Of a stretch of 64,000 nt of DNA, positions 29,336 to 37,946 are shown piece by piece. Source of the stretch: DATFVA01 sp963800255 (GTDB lineage Bacteria; Bacteroidota; Ignavibacteria; Ignavibacteriales; Ignavibacteriaceae); assembly GCA_963800255.1 (NCBI GenBank), contig CAWDAK010000003.1:1-64000 (forward strand), given 5' to 3'. Position 1 is the first letter of the stretch; each line of letters opens with the position of its first letter. Under the pieces are notes generated by a model that worked only from the letters and a program-made list of their open reading frames with translations, searched no databases and had not been told where the DNA came from. The translations under genes and the position numbers were made by a program.

Positions 29336-30193
29336 TTACTTATAAGCGAAGATCATTGCATAAATTATCCATACAATAATACTAAATCCTGTTGACAAAG
29401 CAATCCATCCGAATATCTTTATAGCTCTTACTACGATCGGCGGATACTGCTCAACCATAAACTGGTCAAGTGTTCCGGCGGCCTGCAGCTTGCCGTATTC
29501 TTCAGGTCTGTCTAATTTTAATTCTTCTACGGGCATCCGGCCTGAAAATATAACAATATCCATGGGAAATTTCTCGGGCCTGAGGTGAGTATTAAAGAAA
29601 TGTACGGTGAAGATGAATCCCGTTGCAAGCAGCGCTTCATCACTGTGTATAATGGTGGCTACATTTATAACCCAGCCCGGCACAAAGCGTGTGAAGAATT
29701 CAGGCATCCAGAGTGACAAACCAGTTAAGCCGATAACAAATATTCCCCAGAAGACCGCAAAGTAGTCGAACTTTTCCCAGTAGGTCCATCTCCCGTACTG
29801 GGGTCTTTCGCCCATACCGAGGAACCATTTCATCGAACCGGTGAAATCCTGCCAATCTTTTTTGTTGAACATAAGTCCCTCAGGATCAAAGACCATCCTG
29901 AATAACGACTTTCCGGATTTTTTCTTCTGTATAAAAAGATCTGTTAAATGCGTGGCGAATACGCCGAACATAATAACGGCGGCGAACCTGTGTATAAAGC
30001 CGGCACTTTCAAATCCTCCCAGGATATGGGAAAGAACTTTTGCCCAGCCTGTGTATGAGAATTTGAGCGTCATCCCGGTGAGGGCAAGACTAAGAAAACT
30101 AACGATCATTAGTATATGGAGAACCCGGTTTAACCTTGTAAACCTCTGGTACTGCATTTTATGTTTTCCATTTTTAATATCATTCATATTCAA
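29336..30193 (-). CDS. b-type cytochrome membrane subunit (CbcB/FdnI/PhsC-like)
   Basis: 285 residues with about four to five membrane segments (VLHILMIVSFLSLALTGM, FAAVIMFGVFATHLTDLF, FAVFWGIFVIGLTGLSLW, a final GWIALSTGFSIIVWIIYAMI). Candidate haem-b ligands are the histidines in NRVLHIL, FIHRFA, IIHSDEA and FTVHFFNTH. The family takes electrons from or gives them to menaquinol and partners a periplasmic c-type cytochrome; the gene overlaps the preceding 19-haem cytochrome gene by four bases, so translation is coupled and the two probably form one complex, similar in plan to CbcBA. Confidence 0.87.
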   Translation of the reverse strand: MNMNDIKNGKHKMQYQRFTRLNRVLHILMIVSFLSLALTGMTLKFSYTGWAKVLSHILGGFESAGFIHRFAAVIMFGVFATHLTDLFIQKKKSGKSLFRMVFDPEGLMFNKKDWQDFTGSMKWFLGMGERPQYGRWTYWEKFDYFAVFWGIFVIGLTGLSLWMPEFFTRFVPGWVINVATIIHSDEALLATGFIFTVHFFNTHLRPEKFPMDIVIFSGRMPVEELKLDRPEEYGKLQAAGTLDQFMVEQYPPIVVRAIKIFGWIALSTGFSIIVWIIYAMIFAYK

Positions 30194-32193
30194 TTCTCAG
30201 GATTTTCATTATTTTCTGAATTATTCCGTTCGTTCTCAGCATCAGCAAGTCTCTTCTTCAGCTGTCTGCGGTATTGAAGTGAGCGGGGGAGCCACAGCAG
30301 TGTGTGAATTCCGGCGATGAAAAAGGTTCCTACAAGCAGACCTGTCATTCCCCAGAAGGTCCAGAAGAGCCAGGGGTATTTAACAGGATCGTGGTGCGTT
30401 GCGTGTGTGAAATATCCTGCGAACATACGTGTTGCTGTTGTGTGGCATTTCTGGCAGGTAGTAAGAACATTTTCCCTGCTGAGATGCGATTTAGGATCTG
30501 ATACACGGAGAATGTCGTGCGAACCGTGACAGTCATAGCACTTTGCTGTTTTGGAATATCCAAGCTGCGAAACTTTACCGTGGTAGGTATCAAAATAAGT
30601 TTCTGCAATTTCTTCATGGCAGTTGCCGCAGGTATTCATAATTTCAAGCCTGAAGCCGTCAAGGTCTGTTCTCTTAATAGTGTGAGCAGTGTGACAGGTA
30701 TTGCACACTGGGAGCTTCTTATCCGTTTTGGTCATCAGTGGTGAGTGAACGCTCTTGTTGAAGCTTTCCTCGATACCGAAGTGGCAATTACCGCAGGTTT
30801 TTGCGATGTTCCCGGGGTAGATGCTTGATGTTGAATCGGTATGGGGCAGTTCGTGATGCGAACTGTGACAGTCAGTGCAGGTTGCTGTAACAGTAAGACC
30901 GCTCTTCAACAATCCCTTGCCGTGAATACTTTCAACATAGTGTGTTATAATATCTTTTTCTGTTCCTTTATATCTTGCTGCTGCCTTTTCGCCGTCGCGG
31001 TGGCATTTGCCGCAGAGGTTCGGGATGTTGGTTGCGAAGATAGGTGACTTAGAATTTTTTCTGCCCAGTACACCATGTGTGCCGTGGCATTCTGTACAGG
31101 TAGGAGCATTCGGGTCCTGCTTTGCAAAGAGCTGTCCGTGGGTACTCAAAGCATATTCCTGTCCAACTGATTCATGGCATTGGGAACATTCGACCTTCTT
31201 TGTGATGTTGTCGCAGGGCCTTGTGTGCGAAGTGTTTACCTCAGAATGGCACTGGCTGCAGGCGATCTGCTTGTGCATTGAGCCCTTAACTTCATCATAA
31301 TTTACGAAGAGGGACCTTCCGTCTTTTTCAGACCTGATGTCTTTTTTAGCGTGGCAGGTTAGACAGTCGTTATCAGCCATTCCCTGGTCGTAGAAAACTT
31401 TTCTTGCTTTATGGGGCTGATGACAATCGACGCATGCCGGCAGCACATTTGCTTCCTTCTCCCACAACGCTCCCCTTATAACCTTCCTGTGTACCAGTTC
31501 AATTTCACCGTGGCACTTAGCGCAGGTGGAAGCAATATTCCTTCTTGCGATGGAGGATTTAGGGTCGGTATGCGGCAGTATATCATGCGGCGTATGGCAG
31601 GATACGCAGGTAGCGGCTACGGTTAGTCCTTTTTTAAGCAGACCCTCGCCGTGCATACTTTCAGAGTAGTTCTCAAGAATGTGGCTTTCAGGGATATTCC
31701 TCTGAAGCTGTACAGGTGAACCTTCCTTGTGGCATTTGCCGCAGACGTAGGGAATGTTGATGGGAGCTACCCTTGATTTTGGATTCTTTACAGGGATAAT
31801 ATCGTGTGAACCGTGGCAGGTCTGGCAGGTAGGTGCCAGGTTATCGTGCCGTGCTTTGGCTTTGCCGTGGAGACTATTATCGTAATGCGACTGAACATCA
31901 TCGTGGCAGGCATTGCATTTTGCCGGCTGAACATTTTCTGTATGGGGGAATTCGGTTCCTTCAAGATCAGTGTGGCACATAATGCATTCAACATCGGCGT
32001 GCACCGAAGTACCGAGCTTTTTATCATCCACGAAAACAGAGAAAGAGTGACCGTTCTTTGAGCCTTTCAGGGTATTGTCGGCGTGACACATAAGGCAGTC
32101 ATCATTCGACTGGGCCTTAAGTCCGGTGAATGATGACAGCAGTAATATTATTGTTATGAAGAAAAGTTCAGTTGTAATTTTCCGAAACAACAT
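30190..32193 (-). CDS. 19-haem periplasmic cytochrome c with C-terminal membrane anchor
   Basis: Start taken at the ATG at 32193 (MLFRKITTELFFITIILLL, a signal peptide); an in-frame ATG 33 bases upstream gives an implausible hydrophilic leader. I count nineteen CXXCH motifs, from CLMCH to CQKCH. The first and second halves share order and spacing (CLMCH/CIMCH/..CQTCHGSH..CGKCH..CVSCHTPH and CLTCH/CSQCH/..CTECHGTH..CGKCH..CTDCHSSH), so the protein arose by internal duplication. A C-terminal hydrophobic segment (LFWTFWGMTGLLVGTFFIAG) anchors it to the inner membrane. It is the electron-accepting partner of the cytochrome b encoded next. Confidence 0.9.
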   Translation of the reverse strand: MLFRKITTELFFITIILLLSSFTGLKAQSNDDCLMCHADNTLKGSKNGHSFSVFVDDKKLGTSVHADVECIMCHTDLEGTEFPHTENVQPAKCNACHDDVQSHYDNSLHGKAKARHDNLAPTCQTCHGSHDIIPVKNPKSRVAPINIPYVCGKCHKEGSPVQLQRNIPESHILENYSESMHGEGLLKKGLTVAATCVSCHTPHDILPHTDPKSSIARRNIASTCAKCHGEIELVHRKVIRGALWEKEANVLPACVDCHQPHKARKVFYDQGMADNDCLTCHAKKDIRSEKDGRSLFVNYDEVKGSMHKQIACSQCHSEVNTSHTRPCDNITKKVECSQCHESVGQEYALSTHGQLFAKQDPNAPTCTECHGTHGVLGRKNSKSPIFATNIPNLCGKCHRDGEKAAARYKGTEKDIITHYVESIHGKGLLKSGLTVTATCTDCHSSHHELPHTDSTSSIYPGNIAKTCGNCHFGIEESFNKSVHSPLMTKTDKKLPVCNTCHTAHTIKRTDLDGFRLEIMNTCGNCHEEIAETYFDTYHGKVSQLGYSKTAKCYDCHGSHDILRVSDPKSHLSRENVLTTCQKCHTTATRMFAGYFTHATHHDPVKYPWLFWTFWGMTGLLVGTFFIAGIHTLLWLPRSLQYRRQLKKRLADAENERNNSENNENPEN

Positions 32194-32238
32194 AGTTAGT
32201 CCCCGCGCATAATCTGTATTTATCATAAAAAATCATTT

Positions 32239-34413
32239 CTAAGCTAATTTTTCTTCTTCTTCTTCCTCTTCATCCGACTGACCCTGTTCTTTTTTAATTC
32301 TCTCGAGCTCTTTGCCATGTTCTTCGGCCATCTCTTCTTCAGAGATCGTTCCTTTAAGCCATGCAAGGTTCATCGGGTAGATTTCGGGGTTGAAGATTAC
32401 GAAATAGAAGTGCCATACAACAATTGCGAGGAAGGCAAGCCATGCTTCATAATAATGAACGGTTCTTGCTATATCCCATCCAAGCTTTGTGAGTAATCCG
32501 ATAAACGTATTATCGAACCACATAATGAAACCGGTAACAGACATTACAATGGTTCCCCATACAAGAGCCCAGTATTCAGCTTTTTCAACGTAACTGAAGC
32601 GGTCAAGTTCAGGTTTAATCTTTGAGAATCCAAGATTGAATTTAGCAACCGCGATTGCATCCTTCGCATCCTGGAGGATGGGGAGGAGGTCTTTTACCAG
32701 CTGACGTCCGCGTTTGGTAGCCAATATGTAATATACGTGGTAGAGACTTGCAGCCACCATAACAACAGCCGCTATCCTGTGGAGTATACTGCGGTATTCA
32801 AACGCATCGCTGTTAAGATCCCTGATGTGAGATACCCACCAGGCGTCAGGGAATTTGAGCATGAAACCGGTTACAACGAGTGTAAGGAAGCTGACAAGCA
32901 GGGCAACGTGCTGGATGCGTTCGTTAACAGTCATCCTGAGGTAAAGAGCGTGACCGTGCTTTTCCTCCTTGATTAATCCTCTCTGCTTCATCTTTTTGAT
33001 TTTTGATTTCCTTAGGAAATCGAAGATGTTATGCAGGAGCATAAAACCGATAGTTGTAATAATGAGGATAATATAAATTGTTGCGATCCAGTAAAGGATT
33101 GGGTCATCCTGTTTACTCATTGTTACGTGGATCTTGCCCTTGGCGAAATTCTCGTTGGCTCCCGGGTGGCAGGTACCGCAGGTTTTCGCAAGGTTAGCTT
33201 TATTTGTTAAAGAAGTGGGATCGCTTGACTGTTTTATATTATGTACGCCGTGGCAGCTTGCACAATTTGCGACCACCGTTGATCCGCCTTTAAGGGCGAG
33301 TCCGTGGTAACTGTCAACGTAAGTTTTAAATCTTTCTGTTGGTATACCGTATTTTTCTGTGAGTCTTACCGAACTGTGGCAGGGTGCGCAGACCTGCGAA
33401 GCGAGGTTCTTGTAGGCAACAGGTGATTCCGGATCAGTATGCTTAAGAATGTTATGTTCGCCGTGGCAATCGGTGCAGGAAGGGGCATCAGCCACACCTT
33501 TCTGCAGAAGAGCGGTACCATGTATGCTTTCCCTGTACTGTGCGGAAATATCAGTATGACATTTACCGCAGGTAAAGGGAATATTAAACTTATTTATAGA
33601 GGAAGTATTGGATGATGGTGCTTCAATATCGTGATGATTGTGACAGCTTGTACAACTGGGGGCGTCAGCATTTCCCCGGGACAGCGCCGTACCGTGGACG
33701 CTGTGTTCATAGGCTGTTATAAAACCTGCGGAAGGTGTTGTCCTGGCCCGGATTTTAGGATCGTCGAGATGACAAGACAGGCAGAGTTTCTGCTGGTTTA
33801 GTTTGGTTTGAAGGGAGTTTTTACCTTTGTTTACAGATACTATCGAGCTTTGGTGACAGGATATACAATTGGGCGCTCCTTCAACACCTTCCACAAAACC
33901 TTTTCCATGTTCTGAAAGAACATATTTTTCTTTTGCTTCACTGTGGCAAGTGCCGCAGGATGCAACTAAATTCTTTTTGCTCCACTTAGCTTCCGGATCT
34001 GAGATTGATGATACATTATGCGTGCCATGGCAGTTTTTGCAAGACACATCCGGGGTTCCGTTCTTTCCGTTTGCCTTTACCATCTGCGGATGGAACTTGT
34101 GCAGAACCTTCGCATCCGTATGGCAGTTGAGGCAGTTTACGGGCTGAATATTTTCCTTATGAGGAACTTCTTCAGGGTCAAATCCGACGTGACACGATAC
34201 GCATTTTAACTTTGCGTGAACTGAATGTCCAAAAACATCCTGTTTAACAAAAAGGGAAACTTCCTTTCCGTTCTTCTCCATGGTCATAGTTTCATCGCTA
34301 TGACACATCAGGCAGTCATCGTTGGATTGTGCGTTAACGGGAACCGTTGTGAAGAATAAACTTACAATAATAAAAAAGAACAATTTGACAGCAGTAAATC
34401 TATATGGGAGCAT
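32239..34413 (-). CDS. 13-haem cytochrome c fused to a b-type cytochrome domain (CbcL-like)
   Basis: 724 residues. A signal peptide ends near VNAQS; thirteen CXXCH motifs follow (CLMCH to CGTCH) to about residue 420. Then comes a membrane segment (ILYWIATIYIILIITTIGF) and a cytochrome b domain of four segments with histidines in ERIQHVALL, ILHRIAAVV, LYHVYYI, and VWHFYFVIF. Fusion of a multihaem c region to a quinol-active b domain is the architecture of Geobacter CbcL, a menaquinol oxidase for low-potential extracellular acceptors; CbcL has fewer c haems. The tail is strongly acidic (a run of glutamates near the C-terminus). N-terminal SNDDCLMCHSDE resembles the neighbouring 19-haem protein, so they share ancestry. 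Confidence 0.9.
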   Translation of the reverse strand: MLPYRFTAVKLFFFIIVSLFFTTVPVNAQSNDDCLMCHSDETMTMEKNGKEVSLFVKQDVFGHSVHAKLKCVSCHVGFDPEEVPHKENIQPVNCLNCHTDAKVLHKFHPQMVKANGKNGTPDVSCKNCHGTHNVSSISDPEAKWSKKNLVASCGTCHSEAKEKYVLSEHGKGFVEGVEGAPNCISCHQSSIVSVNKGKNSLQTKLNQQKLCLSCHLDDPKIRARTTPSAGFITAYEHSVHGTALSRGNADAPSCTSCHNHHDIEAPSSNTSSINKFNIPFTCGKCHTDISAQYRESIHGTALLQKGVADAPSCTDCHGEHNILKHTDPESPVAYKNLASQVCAPCHSSVRLTEKYGIPTERFKTYVDSYHGLALKGGSTVVANCASCHGVHNIKQSSDPTSLTNKANLAKTCGTCHPGANENFAKGKIHVTMSKQDDPILYWIATIYIILIITTIGFMLLHNIFDFLRKSKIKKMKQRGLIKEEKHGHALYLRMTVNERIQHVALLVSFLTLVVTGFMLKFPDAWWVSHIRDLNSDAFEYRSILHRIAAVVMVAASLYHVYYILATKRGRQLVKDLLPILQDAKDAIAVAKFNLGFSKIKPELDRFSYVEKAEYWALVWGTIVMSVTGFIMWFDNTFIGLLTKLGWDIARTVHYYEAWLAFLAIVVWHFYFVIFNPEIYPMNLAWLKGTISEEEMAEEHGKELERIKKEQGQSDEEEEEEEKLA

Positions 34414-34509
34414 CTTTATCTCTGTATCAACTCAGTTATTTAATCTGCAGGCTTGCTGCGTACCGTTTAAAGTAAATTTAAGAACACTCATTTTTTCGTA
34501 ATTTAAGAA

Positions 34510-34587
34510 TCAGGCCATTGAGAATGCGAAACCGAATAATGCAACAATAGACATTACCAAGAGCAAATAGAGTACAATATTTTTCAT
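34510..34587 (-). CDS. 25-residue single-pass membrane peptide at the head of the cytochrome operon
   Basis: A frame of 25 codons plus TGA: it begins MKNIVLYLLL, continues VMSIVALFGFAFSMA, and is almost wholly hydrophobic. An AAGGAT Shine-Dalgarno lies about ten bases 5' of the ATG. The gap to the CbcL-like gene is 96 bases, in the same direction. Tiny single-pass subunits are known in other respiratory complexes (CydX, CcoQ-type), so a role in stabilising the membrane cytochromes is plausible but inferred. It is too short for ordinary ORF listing. Confidence 0.6.
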   Translation of the reverse strand: MKNIVLYLLLVMSIVALFGFAFSMA

Positions 34588-34635
34588 TTTATCTATATCC
34601 TTAAATGAGTTACGTTTATTCGAATTCCCTTTACT

Positions 34636-34666
34636 CAAACATAATACCAAGAGTAAATAGTTGAAA
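34636..34666 (-). promoter_or_regulatory. candidate Bacteroidota-type promoter of the cytochrome operon
   Basis: On the minus strand TATGTTTG (34643-34636) matches the -7 consensus TAnnTTTG, with TTTC (34666-34663) exactly 19 bases upstream in place of the -33 TTTG. It lies about 50 bases before the small membrane peptide's ATG. Confidence 0.5.
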
Positions 34667-34681
34667 AAATGAACATATTTT

Positions 34682-34695
34682 TGAGATTTTTCTCA
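34682..34695. promoter_or_regulatory. Crp/Fnr-like palindrome
   Basis: TGAGATTTTTCTCA is a perfect inverted repeat (TGAGA, four bases, TCTCA), centred about 55-60 bases upstream of the inferred start of transcription, a position used by class I Crp/Fnr activators. The identity of the binding protein is inferred. Confidence 0.4.
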
Positions 34696-34829
34696 GGATT
34701 GGGAGAGTGCAGGATGGGGCTTCGCAAATTGTAGAAAGGAAAAAGTGCAAATTTCCTCTTTAAATAGCCTATTCCGGGGAAACATTCGTAGATATCCGGA
34801 CAGTGCCAATCTTCTCTTTTCCTGCGGTG

Positions 34830-35440
34830 CCTCGGACAGCCGCATCATATGAGCCTTTTATGAGGCCTTGCCGCATCCCGAAATGGTGAGGGGGGCGGGC
34901 TGTATATCGGTGTTCTATTAACGTTGCGGTGCTCTGCACCTAAGGCAAATGCTCTGCATGAGGGGAAAGGTGTGATGCATCGAGAGAATGGTGGGGGGCG
35001 GGCTGTATATCGGTGTTCTATTAACGTTGCGGTGCTCTGCACCTAAGGGAAAGGTGTGATGCATCGAGGAATGGTGCGGGGGCGGGCTGTATATCGGTGT
35101 TCTATTAACGTTGCGGTGCTCTGCACCTAAGGGGAAAGGTGTGATGCATCGGAGAATGGGAGGGGGAGGGTTATATATCGGTGTTCTATTAACGTTGCGG
35201 TGCTCTGCACCTAAGGCAAATGTATGCTATCGGGTGCTCTGCACCTAAGGGGAAAGGTGTGATGCATCGGAGGAATGGTGCGGGGGCGGGCTGTATATCG
35301 GTGTTCTATTAACGTTGCGGTGCTCTGCACCTAAGGCAAATGCTGATGCTGAGGGAAAGGTGTGATGCATCGAGGAATGGTGCGGGGGCGGGCTGTATAT
35401 CGGTGTTCTATTAACGTTGACGGTGCTCTGCACCTGAAAG
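34830..35440. repeat. mosaic hairpin-repeat array D, six tandem units
   Basis: The unit with TGTTCTATTAACGTTGCGG followed by TGCTCTGCACCTAAG recurs at about 34901, 35004, 35089, 35172, 35292 and 35394. Between the units are decayed hairpins GGTGTGATGCATC and G-rich runs (GGTGCGGGGGCGGGC). A copy of the second stem type (CCTTGCCGCAT) lies near 34864. It fills the gap between the cytochrome operon's promoter region and the acetyltransferase. Frames through it are repeat translations. Confidence 0.9.
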
Positions 35441-35444
35441 AGAA

Positions 35445-35879
35445 TTATGAGGCCGGGAGGACGATTTCCATAAATCTTTCAGGGTTTCCAAGCTTTCTGA
35501 AGCCGAATTTTGAATAGAGTTCGTGGGCATCTTTTGTTGCAAGCATCCAGCGCCTTACGGTTTTAAGATCGGTGTGAGAGATTATTACTTTAACAAGCTC
35601 TTTTGAGTATCCATTTCCCCGGTATGATTCGAGTATAAAGACATCAGCTATGTAAGCGAAAGTGGCATAATCCGTAACAACCCGGGCAAAGCCGATCTGA
35701 TTACCGTTAATGTATACGCCGAAAGTAAGTGAGTTTTCAATAGATTTTTTCATTACGGAAAGCGTTCTGTCTTTTGCCCAGTAGGAGGATGAAAGGAAGT
35801 TGAAAATAACATCAAGATCGAGGAGAGATTTATCTGTGCTGATTAAAATTTGATCCTGTGCCGGCAAGCTGAACCTCAT
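35445..35879 (-). CDS. GNAT-family N-acetyltransferase
   Basis: 144 residues with the acetyl-CoA pyrophosphate-binding motif RGNGYSKELV near residue 96-105, preceded by the strand ADVFILESYRG and followed by LYSKFGFRKLG. These are the A and B motifs of GNAT enzymes. Acceptor substrate is unknown. The gene's 3' end abuts repeat array D. Confidence 0.88.
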   Translation of the reverse strand: MRFSLPAQDQILISTDKSLLDLDVIFNFLSSSYWAKDRTLSVMKKSIENSLTFGVYINGNQIGFARVVTDYATFAYIADVFILESYRGNGYSKELVKVIISHTDLKTVRRWMLATKDAHELYSKFGFRKLGNPERFMEIVLPAS

Positions 35880-35999
35880 AAAAATTAAATTTAAGGCGTT
35901 ATAGAAAATTCCGGAATAGTGCGGAATTCAGTGTGAATATTTAATTAAAATAAGGTACTTAAACAAGAGTGCACAAGGGTTACAGCTGCAGAAGGTTAA

Positions 36000-36353
36000 T
36001 CAGACCATGAGGGAAGCCATCTTCATGGTGACTTCATTCAGGTCATATGGCTTGTAGAATATGGAAGTTACATACTGCCGAAGTGAAGGCTCAAAGTCCT
36101 TTGTTTGTTTATCGAATACATAGGTGATGATTACAGGGACGTCAGGTTTTTTTTCTTTAAGGTCTTTGCATAGTTCAAGCACTTCTTTGTTGGGGGCATC
36201 ATCCAGGATGATGAGGTTGAAATCAGAGGAACCCGCAAATGCTCCTATCGCCTTCAGGTTTGTGGTAGCTGTTACCGAATACGATTCCTGCAGGTACATA
36301 AGGAGACTGTAGCAGAGATTAAAATCGTGACTATAAAATAATACGTTCTTCAT
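36000..36353 (-). CDS. degenerate receiver-domain protein
   Basis: 117 residues with a receiver fold: first strand VLFYSHDFNLC lacks the usual acidic pair, the acceptor site reads LIILDDAPNKE, and IITYVFDKQ and FYKPYDLNE cover the later strands and the conserved lysine-proline. Without the acidic pair, magnesium-dependent phosphorylation is doubtful. It lies just downstream of an NtrC/NtrB-like pair but is separated by about 220 bases. Confidence 0.65.
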   Translation of the reverse strand: MKNVLFYSHDFNLCYSLLMYLQESYSVTATTNLKAIGAFAGSSDFNLIILDDAPNKEVLELCKDLKEKKPDVPVIITYVFDKQTKDFEPSLRQYVTSIFYKPYDLNEVTMKMASLMV

Positions 36354-36570
36354 TAATTATTTCTTATAAATTTTCAGGATCCCGTCCCGCGGGATTGGTT
36401 TGAACAGGCTATAAACGTGCCAAATAGCCATTTTATAAGAAATTGAGTCAAATTATTTAATTACGGCAGATTTGCACGTGAGTGTAAATTAATTCCGCGG
36501 CCGTAGAAGTGCCTGTTTCTCGTAAATAAAAAGATGGATAAAATTGTTTTTCAACTAATGAGAAAGATAT

Positions 36571-37926
36571 TCAGGTTTTTATATCAAGTTCTTTTAATTT
36601 ACGGTACAAGGTTGAGAGTCCTACCTGAAGATCTTCGGCGGTTTTCTCCTTATTAAATTTATTTTCCCCCAGGGTTTTCATAATAAGGTCCTTTTCATAG
36701 CGTTTTATAGCATCATCAAGAGAAATTCTGCCGGAAATATTCATAGGTGCGTCATTGGGCTTAAATCCTGCCGGCAGATCCTTAAGCGTGATAAAGTCGC
36801 TTTTGCAGAAAATTACGGCGCGTTCCATTACATTTTCAAGTTCTCTTATTTCACCTTTCCATTCATAATTCATCAAAGCCCGGATGGCATCGCTGTCAAT
36901 ACCTTTTATGTTCTTGTTCATTTCCTTACGGTATTTGTCGAGGAAGTGATCGGCGAGCAGGGGAATGTCTTCTTCTCTTTCTTTGAGAGAGGGGAGGTTA
37001 ATTTCAATTACATTGAGGCGGTAGAAGAGATCTTCTCTGAATTTACCTGCTGCAATTTCATCCTTTAATATCCTGTTGCTGGATGCGATGAACCTGAGAT
37101 TAACAGGAAGAGATATTGTTGTGCCCACGGGAGTATATTCTTTTTCCTGCAGCGCCCTGAGGAATTTTACCTGGAGCTGCAGGGGAAGCTCACTGATCTC
37201 ATCAAGGAAAAGAGTGCCTCCTTCGGCGGCTTTCATAAGTCCTTCTTTATCAGAGATGGCCCCGGTGAAGGAACCTTTTTTATGACCGAACAATTCACTC
37301 TCTATCAGGTTCTCTGAAATAGCCCCGCAGTTAATGGCAACGAACGGTTTGTTTTTTCTCTTACTTTTATAATGAAGCGAGCGGGCAACAAGTTCCTTAC
37401 CGGTTCCGCTTTTGCCGGTGATAAGTACTGTACTGTCGGTATCGGCAACGGTATCTATCATTTCATAGACTTTTTTGATTGCATGACTGCTGCCGATTAT
37501 ATTGTCAAAATCATATTCGCGCTGGATCTCTTTCCTCAGGATACGGTTTTCCAGCAGAAGGTTTTTCATCTCGAGAAGACGCTTTATCTTTATGATCATT
37601 TCATCGAATTCAACCGGCTTAAGTATGTAATCATTTGCCCCGCTGCGCAGCGCTGCTATTGCGGTGTCAAGCGAACCGTAGGCTGTAATGACTACAACAA
37701 CAGTCTGAATGTCCAGCTTTCTAATCTCTTCAAGGAGCTGAATTCCTTTCATCTCAGGCATTTCAAGGTCGGTGACTACAAGATCATACGATTCTTTCAG
37801 AATCATGTCGTAGGCTTCTCTCCCGTTTTCGGCTTCGTGAACATTGTAGCCTTCTTTCTTTAAGACGTAGGAAAGAGATTCTCTTATTATTTGTTCATCA
37901 TCTACTACGAGTATTCTTTCGTTCAT
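36571..37926 (-). CDS. NtrC-family sigma-54-dependent response regulator
   Basis: 451 residues in three parts: receiver (ILVVDDEQII; acceptor in LVVTDLEMPEMKG), AAA+ central domain with Walker A GKSGTGKELVA, the sigma-54-contacting loop GSFTGA (the usual GAFTGA with serine), Walker B GTLFLDEISELP, and a Fis-type HTH (KEKTAEDLQVGLSTLYRKL). It activates sigma-54 promoters by ATP hydrolysis. The kinase gene lies 20 bases upstream, so the two form a two-component operon. Confidence 0.95.
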   Translation of the reverse strand: MNERILVVDDEQIIRESLSYVLKKEGYNVHEAENGREAYDMILKESYDLVVTDLEMPEMKGIQLLEEIRKLDIQTVVVVITAYGSLDTAIAALRSGANDYILKPVEFDEMIIKIKRLLEMKNLLLENRILRKEIQREYDFDNIIGSSHAIKKVYEMIDTVADTDSTVLITGKSGTGKELVARSLHYKSKRKNKPFVAINCGAISENLIESELFGHKKGSFTGAISDKEGLMKAAEGGTLFLDEISELPLQLQVKFLRALQEKEYTPVGTTISLPVNLRFIASSNRILKDEIAAGKFREDLFYRLNVIEINLPSLKEREEDIPLLADHFLDKYRKEMNKNIKGIDSDAIRALMNYEWKGEIRELENVMERAVIFCKSDFITLKDLPAGFKPNDAPMNISGRISLDDAIKRYEKDLIMKTLGENKFNKEKTAEDLQVGLSTLYRKLKELDIKT

Positions 37927-37946
37927 TTTATTATCATCCTGTTATT

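Noticed and set aside
30304..31626. several plus-strand ORFs with cysteine-rich content opposite the 19-haem gene
   Set aside because: They are antisense shadows of the CXXCH repeats.
36379..36395. ATCCCG/CGGGAT hairpin before the receiver gene as terminator
   Set aside because: It lacks a T run, and lies in the leader of the next gene; function cannot be supported.
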